NCBI RefSeq assembly: GCF_008065115.1
Contig: NZ_CP042913.1
Location: 381,211 to 445,210, forward strand
Length of the DNA: 64,000 nucleotides
Source: Bythopirellula goksoeyrii
GTDB lineage: Bacteria > Planctomycetota > Planctomycetia > Pirellulales > Lacipirellulaceae
Direction: 5' to 3'
Positions 28,101 to 36,822 of the stretch are shown piece by piece (position 1 is the stretch's first letter; every line of letters starts with the position of its first letter). Both the position numbers and the translations under genes were made by a program. The notes beneath the pieces were generated by a model. It searched no databases and was not told the DNA's origin. It was given only the letters and a program-made list of their open reading frames with translations.

Positions 28101-30853
28101 CGCTGCACACCGGCAGCCTCACTCGCGGCAATGGCAGCACCTTCAACTTCCACGATGGTGAAATCTTTGTTGATGGCGGCGCCCTGGAAATACAGTCCTC
28201 GCTGCTATCCGTCGACGGAAACAACCTGGATGACCATCCCACGCTGACGCTCCAAAACGGTGCGTCCTCAGTCAACCTCCAGTCGACATCGCTGTGGGTA
28301 GGCGAATCCCATCGAGGCTCGCTCAACATCTTGGACGGAAGTTCGATCACTAGCGGTCAAAGTTTGATAGGCTATTTTCCCGATTCGATGGGAACGGCTA
28401 TTGTGGACGGCCCCGGATCGCAATGGACAATACCTACGCAACTTATCCAAGTGGGGAGTTCCGGCAACGGAGCTCTCGAAATCACAAATGGCGGAAGCCT
28501 CTCGGTCGGATCAACCTCATATATTGCTGCGGGAAGTCAATCCGGCTCCGTACTTGTGTCCGGGAGCGGGTCGAATTGGAACACTGCGGAAGACCTTCAC
28601 GTTAGCTATGCTGGGGTCGGAGGACTACGTATTCAAGATGGCGGCGTTGTATCGAATCAGATCGGTTATGTCGGTTACCTCTCCGAATCAACGGGTTCCG
28701 TTGTCGTCGACGGGGCAGGTTCCGTTTGGAACAATGTCAGTGAATTAAACGTCGGGTATAACGGAAACGCAACAATTGAAATTTCCGACGGTGCAATGGT
28801 GATAAGCCTACATGCCTACATTGGCCGCAATGCTGGTTCAACCGGGACCGTAACCGTCAGCGGCCTCGAGTCGACCTGGAATATGGACGGGTACTATCCG
28901 ATTATCGGCTTTGCCGGCGATGGAACGCTCGAGATCCTAGATGGCGGCAGCGTCTCCAGCCGCTACGGGTACGTTGGCTATCAGACCGGTGCAACCGGCG
29001 GAGTAGTCGTCGAGGGCGTGAATTCCAACTGGTCGTTAGAACAGCCGATATTTATCGGTGTATCGGGTGGCCACGGCACATTAACGATCCGAAACGGCGG
29101 CAGCGTATCGAGTAGCGCCAGCTCCTATGTCGGCCATGCGGGCAGCGCCGCTCGGGGCATTGTTACTGTCAGCGGCATCGGTTCCACCTGGACGAATGCA
29201 GGCGATGTCTACGTCGGCGGATACTCAAGTACTGCCGGTGCCTTCGGAAACCTTTCCGTTCACAATGGTGGACTAGTTGATGTTACGAATTCGCTGACCG
29301 TGTGGGAAACGGGACAAGTTAACCTGTCCACCGGCACGATTAACGCCATCGACTTCGAACTCGCCGGCGGAACGCTCAGTGGATTCGGAACCGTCAACGC
29401 CAACATCTCCGGCGGCTCCACCATCACCGCCGCTGGCGGCGTGCTCTCTGTTGGCAACGAGTCGAGCACAAGTGGATTTAACTATTCCGGCAATACGATC
29501 ATCACCACCTCCGGCACGCTCGAAATCCTCGATGCCGACTCAGCCGAGATGGGAACCCTGACTGTGCTCAACGGCGGTGCATTGGTTGGTCGCAACGGCA
29601 TGACTCTCGGCGTCGGCGACACACTCAGCGGCTACGGCATTGTCGTGGGTGATGTCACCGGCCCCGGCAACAATCAAATCGCCTCGATACCTCTCGGCAC
29701 GGTCGACTTTCGTGGCACGCTCGATGTCGGTAGCAATACGGCTAATATTTATTCGCAAGGGCGTCCGATAATTAATGGCACTCTTCATTTCGAGGGGGGT
29801 ACACTCGTCACGCCGACGAACAGTATACTTGTCGGCAACAATGGCAAAATTAAAGGCCACGGCGACCTATCCGGAATTATTTTTCTTGGCGATATTGGAT
29901 CTACGATCCACTCAGAAGGAGAGCTGCTGACGCTGGTCGTTGGCAATGGCACTGCTCCCAACGGTTTCTACACCAACGGCAATATACAACTCGAGGACTC
30001 CACTACGCTCTTGTTGGAAGACCTCAACGACGCTGTCCTAGACTCGGGAGCGTGGGTGTTTTTGGATTCAGGGATCGGGGGAGGGCCATCTCCCACCAAC
30101 ACAACCCTTGCAGCCGCCAATGGCTTAACGCTCAATTATGGCGGAAACATCACCGGTGTTGGAAATGTGGATACGCCCAACGATCCAGCCAAGCCTTTCA
30201 TCAATAATGGCCATGTTGTCGGTTTGCAACCATCAGAACCCATCTATCTAACCGGTTATGTCAAAGGTGTCGGCACTCTCGACAACGTCGTGATCACCGG
30301 CACCGACGCTCCCGGTTTCTCTCCTGCAACGGTCAACCGTGGTAGCGTGGCTTACGATGGTGTGTTGGAGATTGAAATCGGAGGAACGTCACTCGGCAGC
30401 TTTGATCGACTGCAACACATTATCGGCGCTGGAATTGCCAATCTAGGCGGTACGCTCGACGTATCGCTCTTCAAAGGGTTTACACCATCCCTAGGTGATA
30501 CGTTTGAGATCATCACGGCCACCTCCATCCAGGGTACATTCGCAAATGTCGTGCTACCACAACTCGCCAGTCCGCTGGCATGGAGCCTCAACTACCAAAG
30601 CAACTCGGTATCGCTGGCGGCCATCCTGGACGGTGATTTTGATTTCGATGGCGACGTCGATGGCCGCGACTTTCTAATTTGGCAACGAAATCCTAGCGTT
30701 GGCAACTTGAATGATTGGCAAAGCAACTACGGCTTCATCACCCCACTCTTGGCCAGCAGTTCGGCAGTTCCCGAACCGAGTTCGCTGCTACTAGGAGCTT
30801 TGACGATTGGATTATTCCTAATCCATCGGAAGAAATCTATTTGTCTCACTTGA
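25184..30853 (+). CDS. Giant T5SS/PEP-CTERM-type repeat surface protein
   Basis: 1889 residues. The signal peptide (MKLFKCLRYSAVLLFTCHL, cleavage after AHA) is followed by about 21 tandem repeats of 40-50 residues with the pattern TVDGxGSxWTNxGxLxVGxxGxGTLxIxxGGxV. I recognise this as the T5SS/PEP-CTERM-associated repeat family. The repeats fall in three blocks (about 4, 11 and 6 copies) split by GTLTTGSFTN-type spacers. A C-terminal beta domain, the DFDFDGDVDGRDFLIWQ motif and a PEP-CTERM tail (VPEPSS, hydrophobic, HRKK) end the protein. It should form a long surface fibre or beta-solenoid. Its stop lies 2 bases from the stop of the convergent esterase gene. Confidence 0.9.
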   Translation: MKLFKCLRYSAVLLFTCHLAHAANTVDPDSLGSTDVVQDPDGTPVTLSNPLLDPLSLGADNLAIGNTGNGELSIDAGSSISNSIGYVGYQSTSVGTVTVEGANSVWTNTGSLSIGYFGSATLNILDGAEVTTGTTGAVAIQGASDGIVNVQGLNSTWTVAGNLFVGASGTGTLNIENGGTVTNAFTGRIGSGGVGFINVIGVDSSWTSSGGLIVGQGGNGTLSIENGGSAAGSYIRVADLPGSTGSATVDGAGSILSTNFSLSIGGSEVASGGIGTLNLNNSGMATVVGTTRLWSGGTLTMNGGTLTTGSFTNTSGGTLDFDDGELIVDGGTFNQGTANLTLDGAMLTDNPTLTLINGASTANVGSVYLGETDSGTLNVLSGSTLTSSVSSIGRQVGTTGAVTIDGTGSTWTLNTPAGNQGLYVGNSGDGTLTISNGGAVSNSFIHIGDKTGSSGLVTVDGTGSTLTNTGNLLIGNNSDGTLNIQNGGSVSGSGHAYIGSLSGSTGTATITGAGSSWTTQSNNIVVGGLGEGTLNILDGGSVYNGFGYVGWDTGGDGGTVNVDGTGSNWTNHELFIGAGSNGTLSITDGGNVSNGWGYIAAGSASTSSATVDGVGSTWTSTSDFSVGHGGNGTLTIQNSGSVSVLGTGNTYIGNLAGSTGTVTVDGTASSWTNSGGIIVGNGGDGTLDVTDGGSVSNTTGRIGNLAGSTGSTTVTGLGTSWINTTDLRVGNSGEGTLSIQSGATVSNTAGSIGHSLGAVGDVTVSGMGSMWVSTGNLIVGNSGDGELIIQNGGSVSNVEARISNGGSATGSVTVNGTGSMWTNTSKLIVGNNGTGTVAVQNGGTVSSSTGELGEVTGSSGTVIVDGSGSAWNISGLLTVGNTGSGAGILNISAGGEVTNASARLGSSSISTGTVTVDGTASTWTNTDSLYLGGNATTAGGTGTLSITDGGLVTVANTTKLWGGGDSLTVDGGTLHTGSLTRGNGSTFNFHDGEIFVDGGALEIQSSLLSVDGNNLDDHPTLTLQNGASSVNLQSTSLWVGESHRGSLNILDGSSITSGQSLIGYFPDSMGTAIVDGPGSQWTIPTQLIQVGSSGNGALEITNGGSLSVGSTSYIAAGSQSGSVLVSGSGSNWNTAEDLHVSYAGVGGLRIQDGGVVSNQIGYVGYLSESTGSVVVDGAGSVWNNVSELNVGYNGNATIEISDGAMVISLHAYIGRNAGSTGTVTVSGLESTWNMDGYYPIIGFAGDGTLEILDGGSVSSRYGYVGYQTGATGGVVVEGVNSNWSLEQPIFIGVSGGHGTLTIRNGGSVSSSASSYVGHAGSAARGIVTVSGIGSTWTNAGDVYVGGYSSTAGAFGNLSVHNGGLVDVTNSLTVWETGQVNLSTGTINAIDFELAGGTLSGFGTVNANISGGSTITAAGGVLSVGNESSTSGFNYSGNTIITTSGTLEILDADSAEMGTLTVLNGGALVGRNGMTLGVGDTLSGYGIVVGDVTGPGNNQIASIPLGTVDFRGTLDVGSNTANIYSQGRPIINGTLHFEGGTLVTPTNSILVGNNGKIKGHGDLSGIIFLGDIGSTIHSEGELLTLVVGNGTAPNGFYTNGNIQLEDSTTLLLEDLNDAVLDSGAWVFLDSGIGGGPSPTNTTLAAANGLTLNYGGNITGVGNVDTPNDPAKPFINNGHVVGLQPSEPIYLTGYVKGVGTLDNVVITGTDAPGFSPATVNRGSVAYDGVLEIEIGGTSLGSFDRLQHIIGAGIANLGGTLDVSLFKGFTPSLGDTFEIITATSIQGTFANVVLPQLASPLAWSLNYQSNSVSLAAILDGDFDFDGDVDGRDFLIWQRNPSVGNLNDWQSNYGFITPLLASSSAVPEPSSLLLGALTIGLFLIHRKKSICLT

Positions 30854-30855
30854 TC

Positions 30856-32379
30856 TCAGTGATTATCAACCGTCACTCCCGGCCAATCGTCCGTACGAAA
30901 TGGAGTCAGTGGCAGACCGACCATATCGTACATGTTGCAAACTGGGTTATCTGCCCATGCATAGCGTACTGCTACAGGGTCAGTGACTTTGCTGCTGGAG
31001 ACTTCGATGCGCCCATCGTCCAGGATTTTCGCGTCGGCCTTGACGAACTGCTTGTCCGCTCCGGCAATCGTAAAGCCGATGGGCTCGTTCACGTCAAAAG
31101 GTCGCCAGCCGCCGTCGACATGGTCGAAACTCAAGATTATCTTGCCATCTTGCTTTTCCATGGAACTGAACCTTGGGCTGTGCGTGGCGATCTTCTTGCC
31201 GTACTGATTGGCCAACGCCCAGCGGGCCAACCGTTGTCCGACGGTAACCTTGTTACGAGGATGAATGTCTTTGCCTTCGCCCACGTCGATGATGACGGCT
31301 TCGCCCGTGTTCGGCAGTTTATCCATCGTCATCGTCTGGGCCTCACGCAGCTCTGCCCAGCCGCTCTCACTTGGCTCTGGTTTTTCCGCTCCGAAATCCG
31401 CCAATTGGACCCAATAAAATGGGAAATCACCCTCTTTCCATTCGTTGCGCCAATTAGTGATCATCAAGGGAAACAAATCGCGATACTGGTACGCGCGGCC
31501 CGCATTCGATTCACCTTGATACCAAATGACGCCCTGAATTCCGTAGCCCAGATGGGACTTGAGAATTCCATTGTAGAGATTGCCAGGGCGTTGATTTCCT
31601 TTCATTTGATGATTCTTGAAATTCGCTAGTTGTTTTTTCTCTTCTTCGGTCAAGTCGGTTTTGGCGGTGAGCGATTCATATTGTTCTTCCATTTTTTGCC
31701 AACGCTCGAGAGACGGTTGATACTCGTCACTTGCTTCCAGCAACTCTCGATTAACCCAGGCGTCCGCCGCAGAACCACCCCAGGAATTGTTAATCAAGCC
31801 AATGGGCACGTCGAGGGCCTGTTCAAGTTCGCGTCCAAAGAAATATCCCACCGCTGAGTAACTTCCAACGGTGGAGGGAGAACAGACTTGCCACCGCGCA
31901 TCGGGATGAGTCCAGACAGGCTCCTGACTTCCCGTGTTGGGGAAGTTAACCATGCGAATGTTGGGGTAGTTCGCCGTCGTCTTCACGAGGTCGGCATCGA
32001 AGCAATTGTTTACAGCCCATTCCATGTTCGATTGTCCAGAGCAGATCCAAACCTCACCCACTAGGACGTCGCCAATCGTAATGGTGTTCTTTCCGGCAAT
32101 GACCAATTCGTGAGGTCCACCTGCCTCTAGTGGATCCAACATCACACTCCAAGTGCCATCCTCTCCCGCCGTCGTATCCACAGTCTGGCCATCAATCTTG
32201 ACGGAAACCTTTTCGCCAGGTTCTGCCTTGCCCCACACTTTGTTTTGCTGCTTCTGCTGCAGTACCATGTGCTCACTAAAGATATTGGGGACTGAAACCT
32301 CGGCACGACTGACAAGTGCCGCACAAGAAACAGCGCCCATGAAAAAGCAAACTGCTGAGAGAGATCGGAACAATTTCAT
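30856..32379 (-). CDS. Sialate O-acetylesterase family protein
   Basis: 507 residues. The signal peptide runs to about residue 26 (cleavage near SRA), so the protein is periplasmic or exported. An N-terminal immunoglobulin-like strand domain (IFSEHMVLQQ, VWGKAEPGEKV) is followed by the SGNH-type esterase domain. The block I motif GQSNMEW has the nucleophile Ser117, and the oxyanion region LINNSWGGSAADAW and WYQGESNAG follow. The catalytic Asp/His block was not pinned down by eye. The family removes acetyl groups from sialic acids or, in planctomycetes, probably from algal or other acetylated polysaccharides. It is convergent with the surface protein cluster and is probably transcribed alone. 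Confidence 0.93.
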   Translation of the reverse strand: MKLFRSLSAVCFFMGAVSCAALVSRAEVSVPNIFSEHMVLQQKQQNKVWGKAEPGEKVSVKIDGQTVDTTAGEDGTWSVMLDPLEAGGPHELVIAGKNTITIGDVLVGEVWICSGQSNMEWAVNNCFDADLVKTTANYPNIRMVNFPNTGSQEPVWTHPDARWQVCSPSTVGSYSAVGYFFGRELEQALDVPIGLINNSWGGSAADAWVNRELLEASDEYQPSLERWQKMEEQYESLTAKTDLTEEEKKQLANFKNHQMKGNQRPGNLYNGILKSHLGYGIQGVIWYQGESNAGRAYQYRDLFPLMITNWRNEWKEGDFPFYWVQLADFGAEKPEPSESGWAELREAQTMTMDKLPNTGEAVIIDVGEGKDIHPRNKVTVGQRLARWALANQYGKKIATHSPRFSSMEKQDGKIILSFDHVDGGWRPFDVNEPIGFTIAGADKQFVKADAKILDDGRIEVSSSKVTDPVAVRYAWADNPVCNMYDMVGLPLTPFRTDDWPGVTVDNH

Positions 32380-32585
32380 CAGGTTACCTCGCCGGTTGGA
32401 ATAGAATTGGAGAATCTTAGGTGCCCTATGGTAGCAGAAGCACCCCCGATTGGCGAAGAGGCTGAACAGAAATCGTGCTTAATCCAGAAAGGATATTGCC
32501 AATATATGGCTCCGTCCCCGACCCAAGAATTACCGATTGTTGCTGAACGGGAAGTGATCCCAATCTACGGTACTGTGATAGGCGC

Positions 32586-33437
32586 TTAGGCTGCCCGCGA
32601 AAGTCGGGGTGGACGGATGGTGTGGCCTTCAAGATCGGTCATCTCGGCAAGTCCCATCTTGGCAACGCTCAGGGCCAGATCTCGTCGATGCGAGACGTCA
32701 GTCGGCTGTTTGGTCACTTCGCTCCATTCCCAGATGGAGGCCTCAGGATGTATCCCAACTCGGATACCATGACGATGGGCACGGAAGAAAAACTCTTCGT
32801 GGCAATCGTCCCGTAGTTCTGGATCCCAACCACCCATTGCTCGCACTCGATCAGTACGAGCAACATAAAACGATGGCACCAAATCGCACCACCAGAAACC
32901 ACTACCTTGCGAGCGCGAACCAGGCAGCAAAGTGAGCCGATCGCCGGCGATCTCCATCAGTCCGTGCTTGCTCTGCGGAGTACGCGAAACAAAAAACCAG
33001 AGCCGCTTTCGGCACGTAACGACATTACCGCCCGCGATGTCGAGTTGGTTGTTCGCAACTAAATCTACAAGACTCTCCAGCTGAACTGCCTTATGCATCT
33101 CGGCTTGCTCATTGATCACCAGGAACTGAGGAGTCCGCACGCGTGCTAGCAAAGCGTTCAGGCATGCCGCCTGACCTTTTTCACTCGGCAATCGCAGGAT
33201 TTCAGCATTGTTGTACGGCGTTGGCTCCACTCCATCATCTGCTACGAGGACTTTCATGGTGGGATGATAGCGGCGAATGCTTTTCAGCAATCTGCCAATA
33301 GCACGAGGTCGATCAAAGGTGCGAATAATTGCCGTCAATTTTGCCAGATCGGAAGCAGCCACAGTGACACCTGCGAATTTGAAGAAAAATGCATAGATGG
33401 GTCGCCCCGTACTACGGGGCATTCCTTCTTTGAACAT
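32586..33437 (-). CDS. Glycosyltransferase family 2-like protein
   Basis: 283 residues in a GT-A fold resembling the B4GALNT-like branch of family 2. AIIRTFDRP starts the nucleotide-binding strand, VLVADDG follows, then GQAACLNALLARVRTPQFLVI and the acceptor-side FYVARTDRVRAMGGWDPEL with EEFFFRAHRHGI. Where active homologues have an acidic DxD-type metal motif after the FLL/FLV strand, this protein reads NEQAEM, so metal and donor binding may differ or be lost. No membrane segment is seen. The start is uncertain: ATG at 33437 has no Shine-Dalgarno sequence, and a GTG at 33362 has AGGTG 5 bases upstream. Confidence 0.78.
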   Translation of the reverse strand: MFKEGMPRSTGRPIYAFFFKFAGVTVAASDLAKLTAIIRTFDRPRAIGRLLKSIRRYHPTMKVLVADDGVEPTPYNNAEILRLPSEKGQAACLNALLARVRTPQFLVINEQAEMHKAVQLESLVDLVANNQLDIAGGNVVTCRKRLWFFVSRTPQSKHGLMEIAGDRLTLLPGSRSQGSGFWWCDLVPSFYVARTDRVRAMGGWDPELRDDCHEEFFFRAHRHGIRVGIHPEASIWEWSEVTKQPTDVSHRRDLALSVAKMGLAEMTDLEGHTIRPPRLSRAA

Positions 33438-33551
33438 CGCCCAATAAGATCAGCAGGATGAGTATTTTGCTGACAAACGCTAGTGCTTGGGACACTTTGC
33501 TAGACTGCCAAGGCAGCAAAGGCTACGCAGACTGCCAGGATGACCCTCGCG

Positions 33552-33576
33552 TATTTCCCGGCCTGCGTGGGAAATA
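33552..33576. terminator. Hairpin in the spacer downstream of the C45 gene
   Basis: An 8-bp perfect stem (TATTTCCC and GGGAAATA) with a 9-base loop. It lies 10 bases past the stop of the minus-strand C45 acyltransferase gene. There is no proper U-tract on that strand, so its role as a terminator is only a suggestion. Confidence 0.3.
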
Positions 33577-33586
33577 AGGCCAATTG

Positions 33587-34711
33587 CTACCGAGGAGACA
33601 AAAGGTCTTTCAACTCCAGTCGATGCAATTGATGTCCTGAGCTCGGCGGGGTTCCCAGCGACAAGTGCAGTACTAACTCACGTGGCTCGAACACCATCGT
33701 TTGAAGAGTCAACTCTCCTTGATTCGCTTGATGCAGATAGCTTTGAATGTCACTAACACCGAGTGTCACATTGTCTTGCGCACGGTTCAAAACATCATAG
33801 CGCCAGCACTCCCGATCGGTCGCAAGCCCCGGCATGCAAAAATGATTCGTACAGGGGAGCAGGGCGTTAGCAGAATCACGGCGGAGCGTTTGTTTGGGGG
33901 TGATTTCAAACACGGCGCCCGAATTGCGATCACACACGGCCAAGTTGGCTCGCGTGGTTGCTTGAGTACGACTCAGAAGCGCTTCCGCTTCGGCGATGGT
34001 CGTACACTCTTCGAGGATCTGGCGAAATACTAGCATCATCGGCACGCCCGTTGGTTCAAACCGAACGGAACCATCTGCCGCGTCTTCTACATCTAGTGTC
34101 GCCACGCAGAGCCCCGCATCGTTCATTCCCGAAAGTACGCCCATCAAGCCGGGAAATCCCACAGCAGCAAATGCATGTTTATCGGTGGGCCGGATCACCA
34201 TGACCACACCGTAGCGATCAAGCAATCCAAACGCCGGAAAATCAAAGTTCCGACCAAAGAGCGGTCCACCAGTCGCACTCCGTTCAGGCTCTACGATTAA
34301 TGATGAGCAGCCGACTCGCCGTAGCTCAAGTAGAGTGTTAGCTACAGCAAGGATGTCATCATCGAGCTCTGCCTGATTTGTTGCTCCTCCGATCTCTTGG
34401 AGATAATCCGCAGGAGAGTTCTTCATCAAAGTCTTCCCCGCCGATACGGCAAAAGGCCAAAGGAACTCGTAGCCGCATTCTGCCAACATCCGCCTGGGGA
34501 AGCCAAATAGTTCGGCCCCCGGCTTCGCCAATATGCCGGAATGTTGCTGGCCGATCTCGGCAGGTGTCCCCTGTAGAATGACAACGGGAATCGAGTCGAC
34601 AATTCGCAGTTCACCCTGGCCAAAGCGGGTAGGCTGATAAACACCTTCCGCATGGAGACTACCGCAGGAGAGGAGCGCCACTATTAAGAACAAGTTTTTT
34701 CGGGCCCACAT
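33587..34711 (-). CDS. C45-type autoproteolytic acyltransferase/hydrolase
   Basis: 374 residues of the acyl-CoA:6-aminopenicillanate acyltransferase (peptidase C45) family of N-terminal nucleophile hydrolases. The segment RRVGCSSLIV holds the probable self-cleavage and nucleophile Cys135, followed by PLFGRNFDFP and later GMNDAGLCVATLD, as in the family. The start at 34711 gives a signal peptide (MWARKNLFLIVALLSCGSLHA) with AGGGA upstream; the earlier in-frame start at 34792 would put the signal peptide inside the protein. It is probably exported. The substrate is unknown; related enzymes hydrolyse amide bonds of acylated amino acids or bile-type conjugates. It is divergent from mobA. Confidence 0.85.
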   Translation of the reverse strand: MWARKNLFLIVALLSCGSLHAEGVYQPTRFGQGELRIVDSIPVVILQGTPAEIGQQHSGILAKPGAELFGFPRRMLAECGYEFLWPFAVSAGKTLMKNSPADYLQEIGGATNQAELDDDILAVANTLLELRRVGCSSLIVEPERSATGGPLFGRNFDFPAFGLLDRYGVVMVIRPTDKHAFAAVGFPGLMGVLSGMNDAGLCVATLDVEDAADGSVRFEPTGVPMMLVFRQILEECTTIAEAEALLSRTQATTRANLAVCDRNSGAVFEITPKQTLRRDSANALLPCTNHFCMPGLATDRECWRYDVLNRAQDNVTLGVSDIQSYLHQANQGELTLQTMVFEPRELVLHLSLGTPPSSGHQLHRLELKDLLSPR

Positions 34712-34871
34712 TTTCGCTTCGTCCCTTTTTGATTTCTCGTCTCGATGATGTTGAAAACGACTTTTTGCATTATAACAGTGTTGTACAGACAACCAATGTC
34801 ATCTCTGGAATGCTCGCATTTCGCTCCGCGAGAACAGCGATTCCTTCGCAGTGTGAAAGGCAACTAATAGT

Positions 34872-35477
34872 ATGAACCGTGGTGCCATCATTCTCTGTGG
34901 AGGCCAGTCGGAGCGAATGGGCACTGACAAGGCCTTGTTACCTTTCGGTGACGAAACCCTGCTAGAGCGCGTCGTTCGATTGGTCAGCAAAGCTGTTGAC
35001 CCACACCACATCGTCGTGGTGGCGGCTACCGGTCAGCAACTCCCTGAGCTTCCTCGAGAGGTATCCCTTGTCCGCGACCAACAGTCATTTGAAGGACCCC
35101 TCGCCGCACTTGCTGCGGGCATGCGCAAGCTGGAGGGTCGCACAGCGGCAGTCTTCGCCACTGGTTGCGACACACCGCTCCTCGAGCCAGCTGTGATCGA
35201 CCAGCTCTTCGCCGAACTCGGCGAGTTTGCCGTGGTCGTCCCCCAGGATACAGAGCGGTTCTACCCACTCTCGGCAGTCTACAGCATGGCAATTCTTGCC
35301 GAGGCTCAGCGCCAACTTGTCACCGGAGGACGTTCGCTGCATGGACTCGTGAAGGAGGTTTCTGCTCATCGCATCCCTCTAGAGTGCTTTCGCGCAGCCG
35401 ATCCGCGGCTTGCTTCCTTTGTGAATATCAACACACAGACAGACTACGAAGCATTGTTGGCAAAGAAAACTCCTTGA
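34872..35477 (+). CDS. mobA: Molybdenum cofactor guanylyltransferase MobA
   Basis: 201 residues. It transfers GMP from GTP to molybdopterin to make the guanine dinucleotide form of the cofactor used by DMSO-reductase-family enzymes. The N-terminal signature GGQSERMGTDKALLPFG binds the nucleotide. The metal-binding region ATGCDTPLL and a C-terminal VNINTQTDYEAL are as in MobA. The length is normal. No molybdoenzyme gene lies in the window. Confidence 0.92.
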   Translation: MNRGAIILCGGQSERMGTDKALLPFGDETLLERVVRLVSKAVDPHHIVVVAATGQQLPELPREVSLVRDQQSFEGPLAALAAGMRKLEGRTAAVFATGCDTPLLEPAVIDQLFAELGEFAVVVPQDTERFYPLSAVYSMAILAEAQRQLVTGGRSLHGLVKEVSAHRIPLECFRAADPRLASFVNINTQTDYEALLAKKTP

Positions 35478-35615
35478 AGCAGTGGTTCTGGATGTACAGA
35501 AATTTGCTCAAAATTGATCCTTTGCGCCAGCACGACTTTCCGAGAGAATCGTTCTTTTGGCCGGGGGCGAGGACGCCCCGGCTCGCCCCCAGCCTCTAAC
35601 AACTAGCCGCTACCT

Positions 35616-36821
35616 ATGGATATGCATCAACTTACTCGCCAGCTCCAAGTCAAGAACGATTCGAAGATTGTGTTGCTCGTCGCCGATGGCCTCGGCGGAC
35701 TGCCGCAGAAGCCTGGAGGGCAGACCGAATTGGAGACGGCCAAGACGCCGAACTTAGACGCACTAGCGAAGCAGGGGGTCTGCGGCGGGAGCATACCGGT
35801 GAAGCCTGGCATCAGCCCCGGTAGTGGTCCTGGCCATTTGGGACTCTTCGGCTACGATCCACTTCAATACCTCATTGGCCGTGGAGCCCTGGAGGCCACC
35901 GGCATCGGTTTCGCGCTCGGAGAAAACGATGTCGCTATTCGCGCCAACTTTTGCACAATTGATTCCACTGGTAACATCACCGACCGTCGTGCTGGCCGCA
36001 TCCCCACAGAAGAAAGTGCTCCTCTGGCAATTAAGTTGCGCGAGGTTTCGATTCCAGGAGTTGAGGTGTTTGTCGAGCCCGTGAAAGAGCATCGTTTTGT
36101 CGTTGTGCTGCGTGGGTCGGGACTTGGCGGCAACGTGGCGGATACCGATCCACAGGCAACCGGCGTGCCGCCGCTGGCGCCTCGTGCCACGAACCCCGAC
36201 AGCGAGAAGACGGCCGAAGTTGCTGCTGAGTTTATCAAGCAGGCGAAAGAGATTCTCGCCGGACAGCCGAAGGCAAACTGCTGCACTCTGAGAGGTGTTT
36301 CGGCTAAGCCGAATCTTCCCAGCTATGAAGAAGTGTACGGCCTGCGCGCCTGCGCGATTGCCGTCTATCCCATGTACAAAGGTTTGGCTCGTCTGGTGGG
36401 GATGGACATCGTCGGCCAGGCCCAAACTCTCGACGAGCAGATGGCCGTACTCGAAGAAAACTGGGCAAAGTACGATTTCTTTTTCATCCACTTTAAATAC
36501 ACCGACAGCACCGGCGAAGATGGTAATTTTGACGCCAAGGTGAAGCGCACCGAAGAAGTCGACGGATGTGTTCCACGAATAATGGCGCTCAAGCCCGATG
36601 TATTTATCTGCACTGGAGACCACAGCACACCGAGCATGTTGGCAAGTCACAGTTGGCACCCGGTGCCAACTCTCCTTGTTGCCGAGCATTGCCGTACCGA
36701 TTCGTGCGAGAGCTTTGGAGAACAAGAATGCCTTCGTGGTGGCCTGGGCCAATTCGAGGCGAAGTATTTGATGCCGCTTGCGCTCTCTAACGCTGGTCGC
36801 CTGAACAAATTCGGGGCTTAG
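35616..36821 (+). CDS. apgM: 2,3-bisphosphoglycerate-independent phosphoglycerate mutase (archaeal type)
   Basis: 401 residues of the alkaline-phosphatase-superfamily mutase that interconverts 3- and 2-phosphoglycerate in glycolysis. The first metal-binding Asp is in LLVADGLGGLP. The phosphorylated serine region is SPGSGPGHLGLFGYDP. Later metal ligands are in ICTGDHSTPS and SHSWHPVP. The length matches the ApgM group rather than the longer GpmI. The start has no Shine-Dalgarno sequence and follows a leader resembling those of flhF and aroC. Its stop codon is 1 base from the stop of the convergent GH10-like gene. Confidence 0.94.
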   Translation: MDMHQLTRQLQVKNDSKIVLLVADGLGGLPQKPGGQTELETAKTPNLDALAKQGVCGGSIPVKPGISPGSGPGHLGLFGYDPLQYLIGRGALEATGIGFALGENDVAIRANFCTIDSTGNITDRRAGRIPTEESAPLAIKLREVSIPGVEVFVEPVKEHRFVVVLRGSGLGGNVADTDPQATGVPPLAPRATNPDSEKTAEVAAEFIKQAKEILAGQPKANCCTLRGVSAKPNLPSYEEVYGLRACAIAVYPMYKGLARLVGMDIVGQAQTLDEQMAVLEENWAKYDFFFIHFKYTDSTGEDGNFDAKVKRTEEVDGCVPRIMALKPDVFICTGDHSTPSMLASHSWHPVPTLLVAEHCRTDSCESFGEQECLRGGLGQFEAKYLMPLALSNAGRLNKFGA

Positions 36822-36822
36822 C

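Noticed and set aside
25400-29300. CRISPR or satellite DNA suspected from regular repeat spacing
   Set aside because: The periodicity is coding: repeats of 40-50 residues in one open frame with diverged DNA.
30715-31629. Long plus-strand frame of about 300 codons
   Set aside because: It is antisense to the sialate O-acetylesterase, which has clear family motifs and a signal peptide. The frame has no recognisable domain.
35763-36752. Minus-strand frame of about 330 codons
   Set aside because: It is antisense to apgM. Its protein text is low-complexity shadow sequence without motifs.
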